Source: a virus
Direction: 5' to 3' (one strand)
Virus record (IMG/VR): IMGVR_UViG_3300001847_000838
Location: 1-64,000 of that record
Length of the DNA stretch: 64,000 nt
The position numbers and the translations under genes are program-made. Positions 50,632 through 61,700 of the stretch are shown one piece after another. The notes beneath the pieces are model-generated. The model made no database searches. It saw nothing but the letters and a program-made list of their open reading frames with translations, and was not told the DNA's origin. Numbering within the stretch: the first letter of the stretch is position 1; every line of letters begins with the position of its first letter.

Positions 50632-52356
50632 TTAGTTTACCCCCATCATCTGAGGATGTATCCACATAGAGCTAGTTGATTGTGCCATAGCAATTTTTGA
50701 GCTTGCTATGTTGGAGCTGCTTGAAGCGCTTGAGTTTGGTACGATAGCGCCAGAAGCACCCAACCAAACAGGTTTGCCTATATCATTAGAGCCAAAAGTT
50801 GTATCTCCACTTGCTAAAGAATACGTACCTTCTGCGGTAAAAGAGATTGTTTGTCCAGCAGAAACAACTGACCCCGAATTAAATACTCCAATAACCCAAA
50901 ACAGATCGTTAGTTGCCGCGTTATAGTCAGCAGCATAAACTCTACCGGCTGTTTCTCCTAAAGAAGGTACGCCCCAACGTATAGCATAAGTTATGTTTGC
51001 GGAAAAAGATTGACCGGCAACTGCAGATTTTACAATTGCAGGGGCTGCTATAGCAGAAAGTGCGGATCCTCCACCACCAGAAATAGTAGTCCCATCAACA
51101 GCGCTTGCGGCAATCTTTGAAGCGGTTACACCGCTATCTTTGATTCTTAGCGCGTTTGTAGCTATCTCTACGGTAGAGTTGTCTACGTTAAGGCCAATAC
51201 CGCTAGACCCCGTAGTTATAGCTCTAGCGCCGTCTAGCTTTATGCCTAGTTGGTTAGAGCCGTCTATCTGAAGAGTAGGATTAGAAGCCTCAAGTTTTAC
51301 TCTTAGTTGGCCAGCTACGTTTCCGGGGTTAGTAGATTCAAGGCCGGAAACTGTGGCTAGATCAACAGAAAAGGTTGAGCTAGAAAACGTAATCATATCG
51401 CCGCCAATTAAGCCTGCGATTGGGTTATAATAAGAAAAGTTTATAGGATCAGTTCCAACGGTAGTCACTGTACCGTATTGAACCCAAACTTGACCGGCCT
51501 GACTGCCTTGTTGTACGGTTACCCATGCGCCGTTGAACTCGTCAAAGGGTGTAAGGGAATCCATATCAGAAGCTCTAGTCATAGCGCTACCGGCACCATT
51601 AAATATATATATGCCGTTTTGAGAAGCTATAGCTTGATCTTTAACAAGAACTCTATTTCCACTTGTTAACGTAACGGTATCAACTGAAGCAGGAGCAGAG
51701 GACAGGTTGATGCTTGTTGTGGTGGCCGCTACTGCTGGAGCCTTAGGCGTTAAGCCGTTTAGGCGAGCGTTCATATAAGCCAAAGTAACAGGATCTTGAT
51801 TAGAAGATGGATCCGATAAGTTTGTAAGGCGATAACCGCCCATTGATTGATTGTTAGCAAAAGCTATAGAGCCATCGCTTTGTATGGCAGTATTTACCTT
51901 GCCAAGATCAACATCAGCATTAGGCATTGTTATAGTTCTGGTATTACCGGTATTTATAGATAAAGCAGAAAAAGCTATTTTTTTAGTGTTATCTACAGAG
52001 TTTTGTATTCTAAAGGTACTGTCTAGTACAAGCTGCGATTCTAATGATGTCTGCAAAGCTTGAAGGGCAGTTTTAATAGTAGAGTTTGCGGGGATAGTCG
52101 ATCCTGTAAACGTACCTAAATCATTGCTTCCACCAGAAACGCCAGATAGGGTTACAAGGTTAGATATCCATCCCAACTGAACATCGGCATCCGGTACGTC
52201 GATTGTGCGGACAGCTGTAGGGGTACCAGAAAAAGTAAAGTAAAAAGAGGTGCCAGCATTAACCTTAAGGTTTTGCACCACCAAAGTATTTGAAGTAAGA
52301 TCTTGATTTCTTGCTACAGTTCCTATTACCCTGGCAAGCCTAGTTATATCAGCCAT
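50632..52356 (-). CDS. Tail fibre protein
   Basis: 574 residues. Contains SMGGYRLTNLSDPSSNQDPVTLAYMN, a phage fibre segment with the usual 'G-x-x-I/L-x-N-L-x-D-P-x-x-x-D-A/P' form, then the repeat LTSGNRVLVKDQAIASQNGIY, and glycine/serine-rich beta repeats typical of a trimeric shaft (LEASNPTLQIDGSNQLGIKLDG). N-terminal residues carry two copies of an 'I-x-x-P/M-x-A-D-V-x-L-G' segment. GAGG lies before the ATG; its start overlaps the next upstream gene's end by eight bases. Confidence 0.75.
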   Translation of the reverse strand: MADITRLARVIGTVARNQDLTSNTLVVQNLKVNAGTSFYFTFSGTPTAVRTIDVPDADVQLGWISNLVTLSGVSGGSNDLGTFTGSTIPANSTIKTALQALQTSLESQLVLDSTFRIQNSVDNTKKIAFSALSINTGNTRTITMPNADVDLGKVNTAIQSDGSIAFANNQSMGGYRLTNLSDPSSNQDPVTLAYMNARLNGLTPKAPAVAATTTSINLSSAPASVDTVTLTSGNRVLVKDQAIASQNGIYIFNGAGSAMTRASDMDSLTPFDEFNGAWVTVQQGSQAGQVWVQYGTVTTVGTDPINFSYYNPIAGLIGGDMITFSSSTFSVDLATVSGLESTNPGNVAGQLRVKLEASNPTLQIDGSNQLGIKLDGARAITTGSSGIGLNVDNSTVEIATNALRIKDSGVTASKIAASAVDGTTISGGGGSALSAIAAPAIVKSAVAGQSFSANITYAIRWGVPSLGETAGRVYAADYNAATNDLFWVIGVFNSGSVVSAGQTISFTAEGTYSLASGDTTFGSNDIGKPVWLGASGAIVPNSSASSSSNIASSKIAMAQSTSSMWIHPQMMGVN

Positions 52357-52588
52357 TTACTTCTTCCTCTATCACGTTATCTTCTTCACCTTTAAGATTA
52401 ACATGCTCCTCTTTTGGGCTTATTTCCATAACCATTCGAGCTTGTATGCCGTAAACATTGAGGAATTCATTAGCTTCTTTAACAGCCTTAAAAACAACGT
52501 CTGAAACTTTTGCGGACAACAAACTTTCTACTTGTTTGAGTTGATCTTCGTCAAGAGCATTTAAGTCAACTTTTCTAAATCTTTCCAT
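52349..52588 (-). CDS. Small hypothetical protein of tail cluster
   Basis: 79 residues. A helical, charged protein with a short beta-like centre (VYGIQARMVMEISP) and an acidic end. No family recognised. GGAG lies about ten bases before the ATG; the 3' end overlaps the fibre gene's start. Confidence 0.55.
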   Translation of the reverse strand: MERFRKVDLNALDEDQLKQVESLLSAKVSDVVFKAVKEANEFLNVYGIQARMVMEISPKEEHVNLKGEEDNVIEEEVNG

Positions 52589-52591
52589 AAT

Positions 52592-53044
52592 TTACAAAGC
52601 TCCGCCGTACTCTATATTCACTATAAGATCTTTTTGGGAAGGGTTATCTTTGTTTTTAACTATCATTCCCACTTTGATAGAATAGTCACCATCAGTAAAG
52701 CCGTTCGTCCCATAAGACGGTTCCACATTAGTTAGTGTTCCATCCTTAGCCACATATACAAAGTCACCAAAAGAAAACGGCGTAGAAATGTTCTGTATTC
52801 TTCCATGAGTAACTACATCTCCATAGTCACCATTAGGTATAGCGGCTGATGTTAATCCTAATACTCTAAAAGAAGAACTTCCATTGCTTATATCGACCGG
52901 CTGTATTTCACCTGTTCCAGCAACGGGCGCTACAGGCTGCAAAGCGGTTATGCTGTAGCCTGAATTGTTGTACAAATTTAAGGATAGTTTTGTACTTGTT
53001 GCTTGGGCTGCGGCAATGATAGCAGAATATGGACGGTAGGTCAT
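52592..53044 (-). CDS. Tail or capsid-decoration-like structural protein
   Basis: 150 residues from ATG 53044, which overlaps the stop of the preceding gene (TAATG); a GTG at 53056 is an alternative start. Beta-rich pattern NNSGYSITALQPVAPVAGTG, VLGLTSAAIPNGDYGDVVTHG and FSFGDFVYVAKDGTLTN resembles the small beta-barrel of phage decoration proteins, where a G-D-x-V-x-x-x-G loop repeats. Location in the tail cluster favours a tail function. Confidence 0.5.
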   Translation of the reverse strand: MTYRPYSAIIAAAQATSTKLSLNLYNNSGYSITALQPVAPVAGTGEIQPVDISNGSSSFRVLGLTSAAIPNGDYGDVVTHGRIQNISTPFSFGDFVYVAKDGTLTNVEPSYGTNGFTDGDYSIKVGMIVKNKDNPSQKDLIVNIEYGGAL

Positions 53045-55821
53045 TATTTCACCCACCAGCTAGCGCCATCGCTTACAAGCGTTATAGTTTCATACTGTAC
53101 AGAAATTTGTAATGGGGTAGCCGTAGCATTTGTTCCATCAATTGTTTGACTAAGCACCGTTTTAACATAAAGAGAATTGCCGCTATCTAAAAGCTTAAAG
53201 GCAATTTGTTTTCCACTATTTCCTATTGCAGTAGGTATAGTTACAGTACGGTCAACACCCAAGCAGCTTACAAGAATAAAATCATCATTTAAAGATGCAG
53301 TATAGTTTGCTCCATTTATAGTTACTACGTTTAATAAAGGAGCGGTAGCGGCTGATGCAATTGTAATATCATCAGTATTTTCAGTAATTGTTATACCGGT
53401 ACCTTGTTTTAGCCGGCGAAAGTTTAGCGTTACACCAGTTTTATTTTTATATATAGCAGCGCCCGTACCTAAATTAGAGCCAGCATTAGCTTCTCCTCCA
53501 GAAGCTCCTACTACCAAGCTAGGGTCTATTCTAAAAATAAGTTCATCATCAATTAACAAGTTAACGTTTATTGTTATGGTATTGCTTTCAGTTCCTGTAG
53601 TTCCTATTTCTGACCACTGGCTATCATCTAGCCTTTGGCCGTTTAAGAACACCTGAAGCATGCCCATGCCTACTACATAATATTTATTAAGGCTACCATT
53701 TCTAGAATCAGGGGGAAGAGTTAAGGTGCTACCAGAAGAGACCGGCCCCGTAATCTGTGTGGGTCCCGAAGGAGCCCCAGATACTACAAGGATAATTTCT
53801 TCATAATCGTTTTTATCATCTTGAGTAAAAGCATTTAAAACATCGTCGAGGCGTTTAATACTTAATGTTAAATCGTCTCCATCTACTAAAAAGAAGTTAG
53901 GGACGCCTGTTCCTTGTGTAGCTACTGATATAGTAAGGCCACCAACACTAACGTTTGAAGCATCAGTTGTAGTTCCAGCTATTAAATTTGTTACTGTAGC
54001 TTGAGCACTAAGGACGCTAACGCTGAACTGAAGAGGGGCGGCAGAGTTTATGGCGACTTGAAACGCTGAAGCTACTTGAGCCCCAGTATCTCCAGTAGAT
54101 ACGCTAACAAGTATGCCGGTACGGTTAACTGGAGCAGGATCTAAACCTATACCATTCTTTTTAAACCATACATAATACTTGGCAATATCTCCGCCACCGT
54201 TTATTAGCAAATATTGACCGCCAGATATAGCAGCTGCTCCGGTAAATGTAAAGTTGGTCACTTCAGAAGTAAGGGCACCTAGCTTTGTAGAATACTCGGG
54301 AGCATCATCCGCTTCGTCTTTTGCTCCTATATACTGAATTAGCTGTTCTGAAGTTTCATCATTAATATCTACACTTTCACCTTGTTTGAGTTCTGCTCCG
54401 ATGAATCGGGCGTATACTCTTGATGTAGGACTTGAATTGTCAGATCTCAATAGTATCCAAAATATATCTTCATTAAAAGGTACATTTGCACGCGAAGCTA
54501 TCTTTACATGGCGCCCAGTGCTTGGAATAGCCACAGCCTGATAAACGCCGTAAGCATAATGAGATTTTGAGCCAGTCGGCCCTGTAGATGTTCCTGTAAA
54601 AGAAGATGTAAGTGTTACTTGACTTAATGAATCAACAGATTGTATTTGATAATATTTAGTATCATCATCAGTAGCAAGCTTTACCCAGTCGCCAGCTACT
54701 AAACTGCTGGTCCAGCTTACCGCTCCTACCGAACTTACAGTTTGAGATCCTGTTGTCCAAATTAAATTTGGTATTACTGACTGTCCACGAACAAGATTTA
54801 TATATGCAACTTGATCGTCAGCAAGGGTTATATAAGAATTTGGTGTAGAATTTGCAAGAATTTTATAAGAAAGTCTTGAGCCTACAACTTTTATATAAAT
54901 ATCGTCAGACCAATTTATTCGACCAGAAACTGTTTTGTCGTGAGCGATATCTCCTCTACCCGTAAACACAGTATTTCCAAGATCTTCACGCAAAGAAACA
55001 AGGGATCCACCAATGTTTTCGGAGTACCAAAAGGTAGTGCCCTTTAGCTCTTTAAACATGGTCATTACTGAGTCCATCCACTCTTTCATGTTGTAAATCA
55101 TTTTGTCCCCACCACGGAACGGATTTACAGCATTGGATGTAGAGGTAGGTGAATTTTCCGATCTACCCTCGGATTGGTTAGTCCATGGGTATTCATATGA
55201 TGGATTTGGATTAGATTTTCCGCCTTTTCCAAGGCGAAACAGCATGTCACGATCATCCGTAACATCTACTACGTTGTTAGCGACGTCGGTGGTTACCTTC
55301 GCTATCGGCAGCACGTTGCTTGCCCATACGCTGGTAGTTATTACTATGGTATAGCTTAATGTCTTTGCTAACGGAACTGTCTTGCTGGTTTCGTTCTTGT
55401 TTGTAGGATCCCAAATGTAGATCTGATCATTTGTACTATCATCTACTGCTCGCTGGTACTCTATACCGACATAGTTAACGGCGTTAGGAGTAAAAGCTCC
55501 TATAACTTTAGTGTTAATAGTAGAATTGAGTATTTCTGGAGAAGTTCCTGAAGGTACTAAGAAAAAAGTGCCGCTTTCTTTAGAGGAACTGTGAAATATG
55601 CATCCAGAATCTACAAGAAGTTGAAGTCCTGATGCCGAACCCCCAATGGCTCCAGACATGCTGATTTCAAAACCCCGAAGAATGTAGCCGTTACCGCTAC
55701 CCGTCACTAAGCCAGAAAGTAGCTCATCAAAGTCGTTAGATGTAGCGGACTCAATGCTCCGCATGTGTGGAACATCAACCCTAGCTTGAGACAAGAAGTT
55801 AAACCGTCTTCTGACTGCCAT
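53044..55821 (-). CDS. Large baseplate / fibre-attachment protein
   Basis: 925 residues. N-terminus MAVRRRFNFLSQARVDVPHMR is typical of baseplate proteins that fix fibres. The middle carries one copy of a roughly 100-residue module (GGQYLLINGGGD, YYVWFKKNGIGLDPAPV, NRTGILVSV) also present in the two other baseplate proteins at 56759 and 58781. Near the end MLQVFLNGQRLDDSQW matches the small protein at 50281. A C-terminal part is a Ser/Thr-rich sandwich ending in SDGASWWVK. It is the first gene of the leftward fibre group. Confidence 0.65.
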   Translation of the reverse strand: MAVRRRFNFLSQARVDVPHMRSIESATSNDFDELLSGLVTGSGNGYILRGFEISMSGAIGGSASGLQLLVDSGCIFHSSSKESGTFFLVPSGTSPEILNSTINTKVIGAFTPNAVNYVGIEYQRAVDDSTNDQIYIWDPTNKNETSKTVPLAKTLSYTIVITTSVWASNVLPIAKVTTDVANNVVDVTDDRDMLFRLGKGGKSNPNPSYEYPWTNQSEGRSENSPTSTSNAVNPFRGGDKMIYNMKEWMDSVMTMFKELKGTTFWYSENIGGSLVSLREDLGNTVFTGRGDIAHDKTVSGRINWSDDIYIKVVGSRLSYKILANSTPNSYITLADDQVAYINLVRGQSVIPNLIWTTGSQTVSSVGAVSWTSSLVAGDWVKLATDDDTKYYQIQSVDSLSQVTLTSSFTGTSTGPTGSKSHYAYGVYQAVAIPSTGRHVKIASRANVPFNEDIFWILLRSDNSSPTSRVYARFIGAELKQGESVDINDETSEQLIQYIGAKDEADDAPEYSTKLGALTSEVTNFTFTGAAAISGGQYLLINGGGDIAKYYVWFKKNGIGLDPAPVNRTGILVSVSTGDTGAQVASAFQVAINSAAPLQFSVSVLSAQATVTNLIAGTTTDASNVSVGGLTISVATQGTGVPNFFLVDGDDLTLSIKRLDDVLNAFTQDDKNDYEEIILVVSGAPSGPTQITGPVSSGSTLTLPPDSRNGSLNKYYVVGMGMLQVFLNGQRLDDSQWSEIGTTGTESNTITINVNLLIDDELIFRIDPSLVVGASGGEANAGSNLGTGAAIYKNKTGVTLNFRRLKQGTGITITENTDDITIASAATAPLLNVVTINGANYTASLNDDFILVSCLGVDRTVTIPTAIGNSGKQIAFKLLDSGNSLYVKTVLSQTIDGTNATATPLQISVQYETITLVSDGASWWVK

Positions 55822-55885
55822 GTTTTAAACCCTTTGACCTTCTGATTACTCTATAAAGATTCGGTTCCTTTTGATATTCTTTATG

Positions 55886-55899
55886 TGTTATGATATCAT
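55886..55899 (+). promoter_or_regulatory. Extended -10 promoter with overlapping palindrome
   Basis: TG (55886-55887), one base, then TATGAT (55889-55894) is an extended -10 element upstream of the plus-strand gene at 55937. The 10-bp perfect palindrome ATGATATCAT (55890-55899) covers the box and could be an operator. No good -35 box is present. This 115-base gap (55822-55936) separates divergent genes. Confidence 0.4.
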
Positions 55900-55936
55900 G
55901 TATCAAGGTAGGCTAACCTATTGGGACGGGAGAGCT

Positions 55937-56326
55937 ATGTCCAAAAGTTGGAATGGCAAGCGCGGACGAGATAAAGATCAAGACTCTACCAAAATCCGCA
56001 AATTATCTTATAATAACAAAGAGTTAAAAAGAGAAATTGCAAAACTTCGCAAACATATAGAGCGCATGGACGCCGGCTGGTGTCCGGGGTGTCTTCAAAA
56101 GCTTGAAAATGGAGAGCATGAAGGGGCACCAACTCCTGAGGAAGTTCATGTAGTTGACGCCCCTAAAAAGACCAAGGATTGGTCTTGCTTTCAATGTAAG
56201 GTAGGCAAGCTTGAGCTTGTTAAATACTATAAAATAGGAGAGGCTTGGTATTATAGAAAGTGTTCGGAGCCCAACTGCAAAAACAGAACAAAAGGCAAAA
56301 GATGGACTCCAGACGTAAAAGAATAA
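55937..56326 (+). CDS. Lone zinc-ribbon coiled-coil protein
   Basis: 129 residues from ATG 55937, with GGGAG upstream; an in-frame upstream ATG (55871) has no such site. A basic N-terminus (KSWNGKRGRDKDQD) and a short coiled coil (ELKREIAKLRKHIERM) lead to C-P-G-C, then C-F-Q-C and C-S-E-P-N-C: six Cys able to bind two metals. It could bind nucleic acid or RNA polymerase as a regulator. It is the only plus-strand gene in the tail and baseplate region and ends seven bases before a convergent gene. Confidence 0.7.
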   Translation: MSKSWNGKRGRDKDQDSTKIRKLSYNNKELKREIAKLRKHIERMDAGWCPGCLQKLENGEHEGAPTPEEVHVVDAPKKTKDWSCFQCKVGKLELVKYYKIGEAWYYRKCSEPNCKNRTKGKRWTPDVKE

Positions 56327-56333
56327 GTAACTA

Positions 56334-56759
56334 TTAAGCTCTGTCTAGCGCTTCAAAACCTACCAAACCTTCAAAATCAAAGGAAAGTTTAAGTGTTCCT
56401 CTAGCCGCAGCACTAACTGCTTGACGTTTTATTTTGGCGTTAGGTATGAACAAAATGTCTTCTTTAGTAGCCCTATCTTGTATTCTAATACTTATGTAAG
56501 GTGAAGATAGTATATCTTTTATTAGGGGGCGTATATCATAAGCTTGAATACCCCCAGAATTTTTTAACCGAAGACCACGTACCGAACCAGCTACAGAAGC
56601 ACGTCCTGGAGCTATTTCTTGAGGAAAAGCACAGTCTATGCCGCGTATTGAGTTTTCATCATAATCTAGAGTATATGAAACGTCCTGTACTTCTTTATAA
56701 AGCTTATTGTTTACATACAACTTTATGCATGCACCAGCTAGAATCATTGCTTTAGCCAT
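56334..56759 (-). CDS. Tail-tube-like protein
   Basis: 141 residues. The pattern KLYVNNKLYKEVQDVSYTLDYDE, IRGIDCAFPQEIAPGRASVAGSV and the final RGTLKLSFDFEGL resembles tail tube and tube-initiator proteins of contractile-tail phages, where an edge-strand 'G-S-V' and an F-x-F-E/G-G end recur. The ATG overlaps the stop of the upstream baseplate gene (TAATG), with GGGGTG as ribosome binding site. A role as the baseplate hub-to-tube adapter is an alternative. Confidence 0.5.
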   Translation of the reverse strand: MAKAMILAGACIKLYVNNKLYKEVQDVSYTLDYDENSIRGIDCAFPQEIAPGRASVAGSVRGLRLKNSGGIQAYDIRPLIKDILSSPYISIRIQDRATKEDILFIPNAKIKRQAVSAAARGTLKLSFDFEGLVGFEALDRA

Positions 56760-58777
56760 TAGTCACCCCAGATATAAACTTTTTCGGAGCTATCAGTATC
56801 CCATTTACCAAGACCAACATCTCCAGGATAAAGGATGGTTATCATTACGTTTATACCTGTAGCTGATACCATATTTATTAAATCTTCAACGTAAATTCTA
56901 CCGGCTACAACATCGGTAATATAAAATGGATAATCAGTCCCATCTTTTGATATATTTACTGGACCGTTTTGAGAAACAAGAGCCACATCTGTGCCTATAG
57001 GATGTATATTTTTTATTCTATAAGAAGGGTTCAGCAAAAGTGAGCTACTACTTGGCCTAGCAAGATATGGTATAGGACCTTCTTGATGGGAAGTTCCATA
57101 CCCTATAACTATAAGTCCTTGATTGTCAGGAAAGCTTGAGGCATTACTGACAGATATAACTCTACCGGTATCAGGATTGTATTCTTGAGTAGAAGTAGTC
57201 CCTACGGAAGATACTACAAACGGTTGCGAAATATCGTATACGTAAGGGCCTTCTTGATCAGAAAAAGTCGATATTGGATTAGGTGTGGACACTGTGGTCG
57301 TAGAAGGATTAGATCCTACTTGAAAAGTAGTAACTGTAAGCCCAAGAACATTTACGTTTAAAGCTGTAGATACTGATCCAACGGCAAGATTGCATGCTCT
57401 TATGGTGGATCCTATTGGCTCAACGGAGCTTATTTGATTGGTACTTGTTAATGCCAAGGCAAAAGCTATTGCCACATCGTTAGCTGTAGTGGCTAGAGAA
57501 ATATCTACCCTAATCCCAATTCTTCCTACGGGAGCTGGATCAATTAGATTGCTACCGGTTTTATCAAAATACACGTAATACGCATAGCCTGGAGCATCAA
57601 TTGTTAGATATTGGCCGTCAGATATTGAGGCCGGCACAGGAACAGAGATATCTGATATCTGGTTTTTTCCTGAATCAAATGTAGTTACAGTTTGTACTGG
57701 CTCATGAAGATGTGCTGACCCTATACGATCGCGCCTAACAACTTTTGTGGTAGCAGGTATAAATACCTCTAATAGCCTAGCTTCTTCTTGAAAAGCAGCC
57801 GCATACCTTTGACGAGATATAACTGTTTTTTTAAGAGGCTGAAAAAACAGTACAGAATCAACAGTTCCTTGCACTACAACTTCTGAGGCTCCATTTGGAT
57901 TATAAACTTCAAAATAAGCATTTCCAGCAATTCCACTTTTTACGCTAGTAACAGTATACGTACCCCTATTGGCATAGCTAAAAGATGCACCATATACGTT
58001 TACATAATCTCCTATTTGAACTTTTCCAACAGATGGCGAAGCTCCTCCAGACCATGTAAACCTTAAAGATCCACCCGAAATTTGCGCTACTGTCCATTGA
58101 GTAGATGCTCCTGCTGTAGTTGGTCGTATACGATCAAATTTAAGAATGTTTTGAGAGCGGCCTCCAGTAACAGCAACAGAAGATGATGGGCCTACTGTAT
58201 CTGATATAAGCGTAACATAAGCTCCCTGCCCATCATCTTTTGCAAAGGCGCTACCTTTTTTTCCTTGTTTTCTTAAACTTTTTGTTATTGCATCAGAAAC
58301 TTCCTGAGCAGTAGCAGAATTTATATTTGTAAATTGATCGGATGTAAAAGTTACAGTTAGAAGCTCTCCACCGTCAAAGCGCATAGATAAAGTATCACCA
58401 TCTAATAGGCTATAAGGTTCAAAAGTGTTCGATTTAGATGTAGCATTAGTTGTTTCGGCGCCAAAAATTGTTAACAAAATGGCATTTATCAGGTCTCTTA
58501 CCTGTTTTCTGTTGATTACACTTATTCCTATTTCTCTAAAAACATCATCAGAAAGACCTACGTTAGCTGGTCTTATTAGATTATAATCGGCCAACCTTTG
58601 ATCTAAGTATCTTTCTGTAGCGGTTGAAATATAAATCTGATCGTGTACAGCCTCAACTGCGCTAGTAAGGTACTGAGTAGCTGAGCCTATAGAGTATAGG
58701 ATAGCATCAGTATTTTTTCCACGAATAGCAGGGTTAAGAAACTGTCTTAATCGTTTGTATTCATCTTGTATAGACAT
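56759..58777 (-). CDS. Baseplate wedge-like protein
   Basis: 672 residues. N-terminal 120 residues (ATERYLDQRLADYNLIRPANVGLSD, then RKQVRDLINAILLTIFG) resemble the start of baseplate J-type and wedge proteins. The middle has one copy each of two modules shared with neighbouring proteins: GDYVNVYGASFSYANRGTY and YYVYFDKTGSNLIDPAPV. The C-terminus is a beta-rich domain (YPFYITDVVAGRIYVEDL). Together with the next upstream gene it probably builds the baseplate periphery. Confidence 0.65.
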   Translation of the reverse strand: MSIQDEYKRLRQFLNPAIRGKNTDAILYSIGSATQYLTSAVEAVHDQIYISTATERYLDQRLADYNLIRPANVGLSDDVFREIGISVINRKQVRDLINAILLTIFGAETTNATSKSNTFEPYSLLDGDTLSMRFDGGELLTVTFTSDQFTNINSATAQEVSDAITKSLRKQGKKGSAFAKDDGQGAYVTLISDTVGPSSSVAVTGGRSQNILKFDRIRPTTAGASTQWTVAQISGGSLRFTWSGGASPSVGKVQIGDYVNVYGASFSYANRGTYTVTSVKSGIAGNAYFEVYNPNGASEVVVQGTVDSVLFFQPLKKTVISRQRYAAAFQEEARLLEVFIPATTKVVRRDRIGSAHLHEPVQTVTTFDSGKNQISDISVPVPASISDGQYLTIDAPGYAYYVYFDKTGSNLIDPAPVGRIGIRVDISLATTANDVAIAFALALTSTNQISSVEPIGSTIRACNLAVGSVSTALNVNVLGLTVTTFQVGSNPSTTTVSTPNPISTFSDQEGPYVYDISQPFVVSSVGTTSTQEYNPDTGRVISVSNASSFPDNQGLIVIGYGTSHQEGPIPYLARPSSSSLLLNPSYRIKNIHPIGTDVALVSQNGPVNISKDGTDYPFYITDVVAGRIYVEDLINMVSATGINVMITILYPGDVGLGKWDTDSSEKVYIWGD

Positions 58778-58780
58778 CTA

Positions 58781-61700
58781 TTAGCCTATTTGACTTACGG
58801 TGATGTCCTTCACCGGATCTATAATTCGAGCTTTCTCTGAAGGCCCTACGTTTATGGTATCATTAGATGCATTATATTGTGGCGAAGTAATAGCCATAGC
58901 TCTTACGCCAGGAATAGCGTTAACCACCGAAACAATATCGCTAATAGCTATGGCTATGCCAATTTCGTTTCCATTTATCAAAGAAGAAACGTTAGTTCTT
59001 ACTTGCTCAACTATTTGAGCAAAAGGTATACCAGTAACTAAACGAACGGCAATGCCTACTTGTACGCGCTTACGAAGCGGAGGCTTAATATATATTTCAG
59101 CTCCTGCAGCGGCATACCCAGGGTAAGTTGTATTGTCTCTAGGATCTCCATATACAATTCGGTTGGCTTCTGCAATAAGTCCAGTATGATAACGATAGCT
59201 ATCTAAACCTTTTCTTAGCGTAGTACTAAAACCTAGTTTTCCTATAGATTCTATTTGAACTGAAGCCGCTTCGTTAATTTTGTTACATTGTGCAGCGGTA
59301 TTAAACAATATTAAGCCACGTTGAACATAGTTAGAAGGATCTATAGAAGCATAAGTAATTTTTTTGTATCCTACATATTCAGATTGTTCTCTAACAAAGA
59401 TGTTGTCTTGATTTCCAGACGCACCGCTTGGATCTATACTGGTCATATTGCCACTAACAATTACTTTGTCTTGACTTAATACTTTTAAAACTATCCAGCT
59501 AGACTGGTTAGAAGATCCCAAGAAAGAACTGGATACAACAACAGAATCACCAGAAACTGTCGCTTCGTACTCATAAAATAAAATGGGCGGCCTATTAACC
59601 TGTAAAATGTTAGTAATACCTATATTAGATTCGTTTATTGCAGCTGGATTTATAGCTTCTAAAAACGTCCTTTGTCCCTGCTGAACTACAAGAAACTCGG
59701 TCACGCCCGAAATATCAATATTTGTAGCATCAGTTGCTGGGCCATATCCCGAGTTTGTGATTCTTATATAAGATCCAGATGCAACCGCTGAAAAATCTAA
59801 AGAGGCATCTATTGCGGCAGCTGTTACGGATGCAACTTGTGAAGCTGAATCTGTAGACGCTACGTTTACCAATATTCCAGTTCTACCAACTGGAGCAGGA
59901 TCTAAACCCAAACCATCTACTTTATACCATATATAATATAAAATAGAATCGTTTGCAGAACTTATATGAAATCTTTGACCTCCCGATATCTGACTACCTT
60001 GAGGTAAACTTATTCTAGTAATTTCTTTAGCTTTAGGCTCTGCTTTAGTAACCATAAAAGTTCCTTGGTTAACAGAAGAAAAGTCAGTTCCTAAAGTAAT
60101 TTCATCACCTGGTTGGGCATTGCCTAATTGCGGCTCTGTGCCTACCCCATTCCATGAAAGAAGCAAGCTATTGTTAGTTGCATTGATATCAAATCTAGTA
60201 GTTAGATCGTACCCTAAGCTTATAGAAGATAAAGAAAGAGAAACTGTCTCTTCTATAGATTTACTATTATCTAAGTATATAGAGTTTAAATATCTTCTAA
60301 TAACTCTATATGTACCCTGATTGAGGATGTTAAATGGAGACCCTATTACCACTGTATCCCCTTCAGAAACTTCAGTAATACAGGAAAAATCTCCAGAAGA
60401 AAAAGAAGTTCCCACTAAAAAAGCTCCAGAAACGGTAGCTCCTGGCCCTCCAGAATTATTAATATAAGCTATAGATATATTTGCTTGGGTAGCATCGGCT
60501 ATAATGGTAACAATATTAGCATTAGAGGACGCACTTACGTTAGGCAAAGCTGATATAGCAGAAGCTAAATTTTGAGCAGATATTGCTGCAGTACCGCCTA
60601 CAACAAAATCAATACCCGCTGTAAGTACGTTTCCATTTACTACAAAATCATCTCCAGATATATCTGCGTTGTTTGTTATGGTAAAAGTTCCACTGGAAAA
60701 TTCATCTACAGCATTAGCGTTTAATACCCTTAAAATCTTACCATCATCAGATACACCTGTTACTAAAAAAGTACCATCATTTGCAGAATTTAACATGTTT
60801 TGAACAGAAACAATATCACCTATTGATACTTCATTAAAGTTGGCGTTTCCAGTAAGCACATAATATCTAGCTTCGCTAGTTCCTATTATGCGCTCTACAT
60901 TTACTGTGCCACCACCAAAGTCATTTAAGTTAGCAGACTTTTGAAAATATGGTTGAATTCCCGATCCATTCCAGCTAATACAAGTTAAAGATCCTTGTTT
61001 TTCTACTTTAAAAGTTCTTCCTTGAGTACGAACATGATGCCTGGGCTTACCAAAGTGTCTGCTGTTCATAGCTCTATTCGATATTGTAATAGTAGATTGT
61101 CCCGCTATAGGAGATCCTCCATCTATTTTAATTACATCGCCAACCTGAAATAGTGCTTCTTTTTTTTGTAAACTAGAAGCAGATAATTTAACCCATTGAT
61201 CTCCATGAAATCCATCTAAACCTGCTTTTGCAATACTGGTTAAAGCAAAAAGATTATCAAGTGTTGAGGATGTTCCCAAAACGGGTGTAGAAGAACTGTT
61301 ACCTTGACCCCCTACAACTTGAACCGACCCCTCTCCACCCAATGTGTTAGTTGAGATTTCTAATCTACCACCACGCTCAGTTAAACCTATAGAGCCCAGG
61401 GTTGTTATGCCTGTAACGGCCAAAACATTAAGAAATTCAGATAGCTGCAATATAGTTGTAGGCACAAGTCTAATCTCTTCTCCGTCATTAAATGCATAGC
61501 CCTGCGCTGTAGGAAGATCTAAAGACTTTTTAAAAGAAAACTGAGGAGAACCAGAAATGTTGCTTAAGTATATCCAGTTAATTCCATCTTTTAGATAAAT
61601 GCTTTTGTATTGAAATCCACTCTCCTCATCAGTAGACAAAGCTATAGATCCCAAACCTGATAACCCAGAGTCATTCACTAAAGTTGCACTTATAAAAGAT

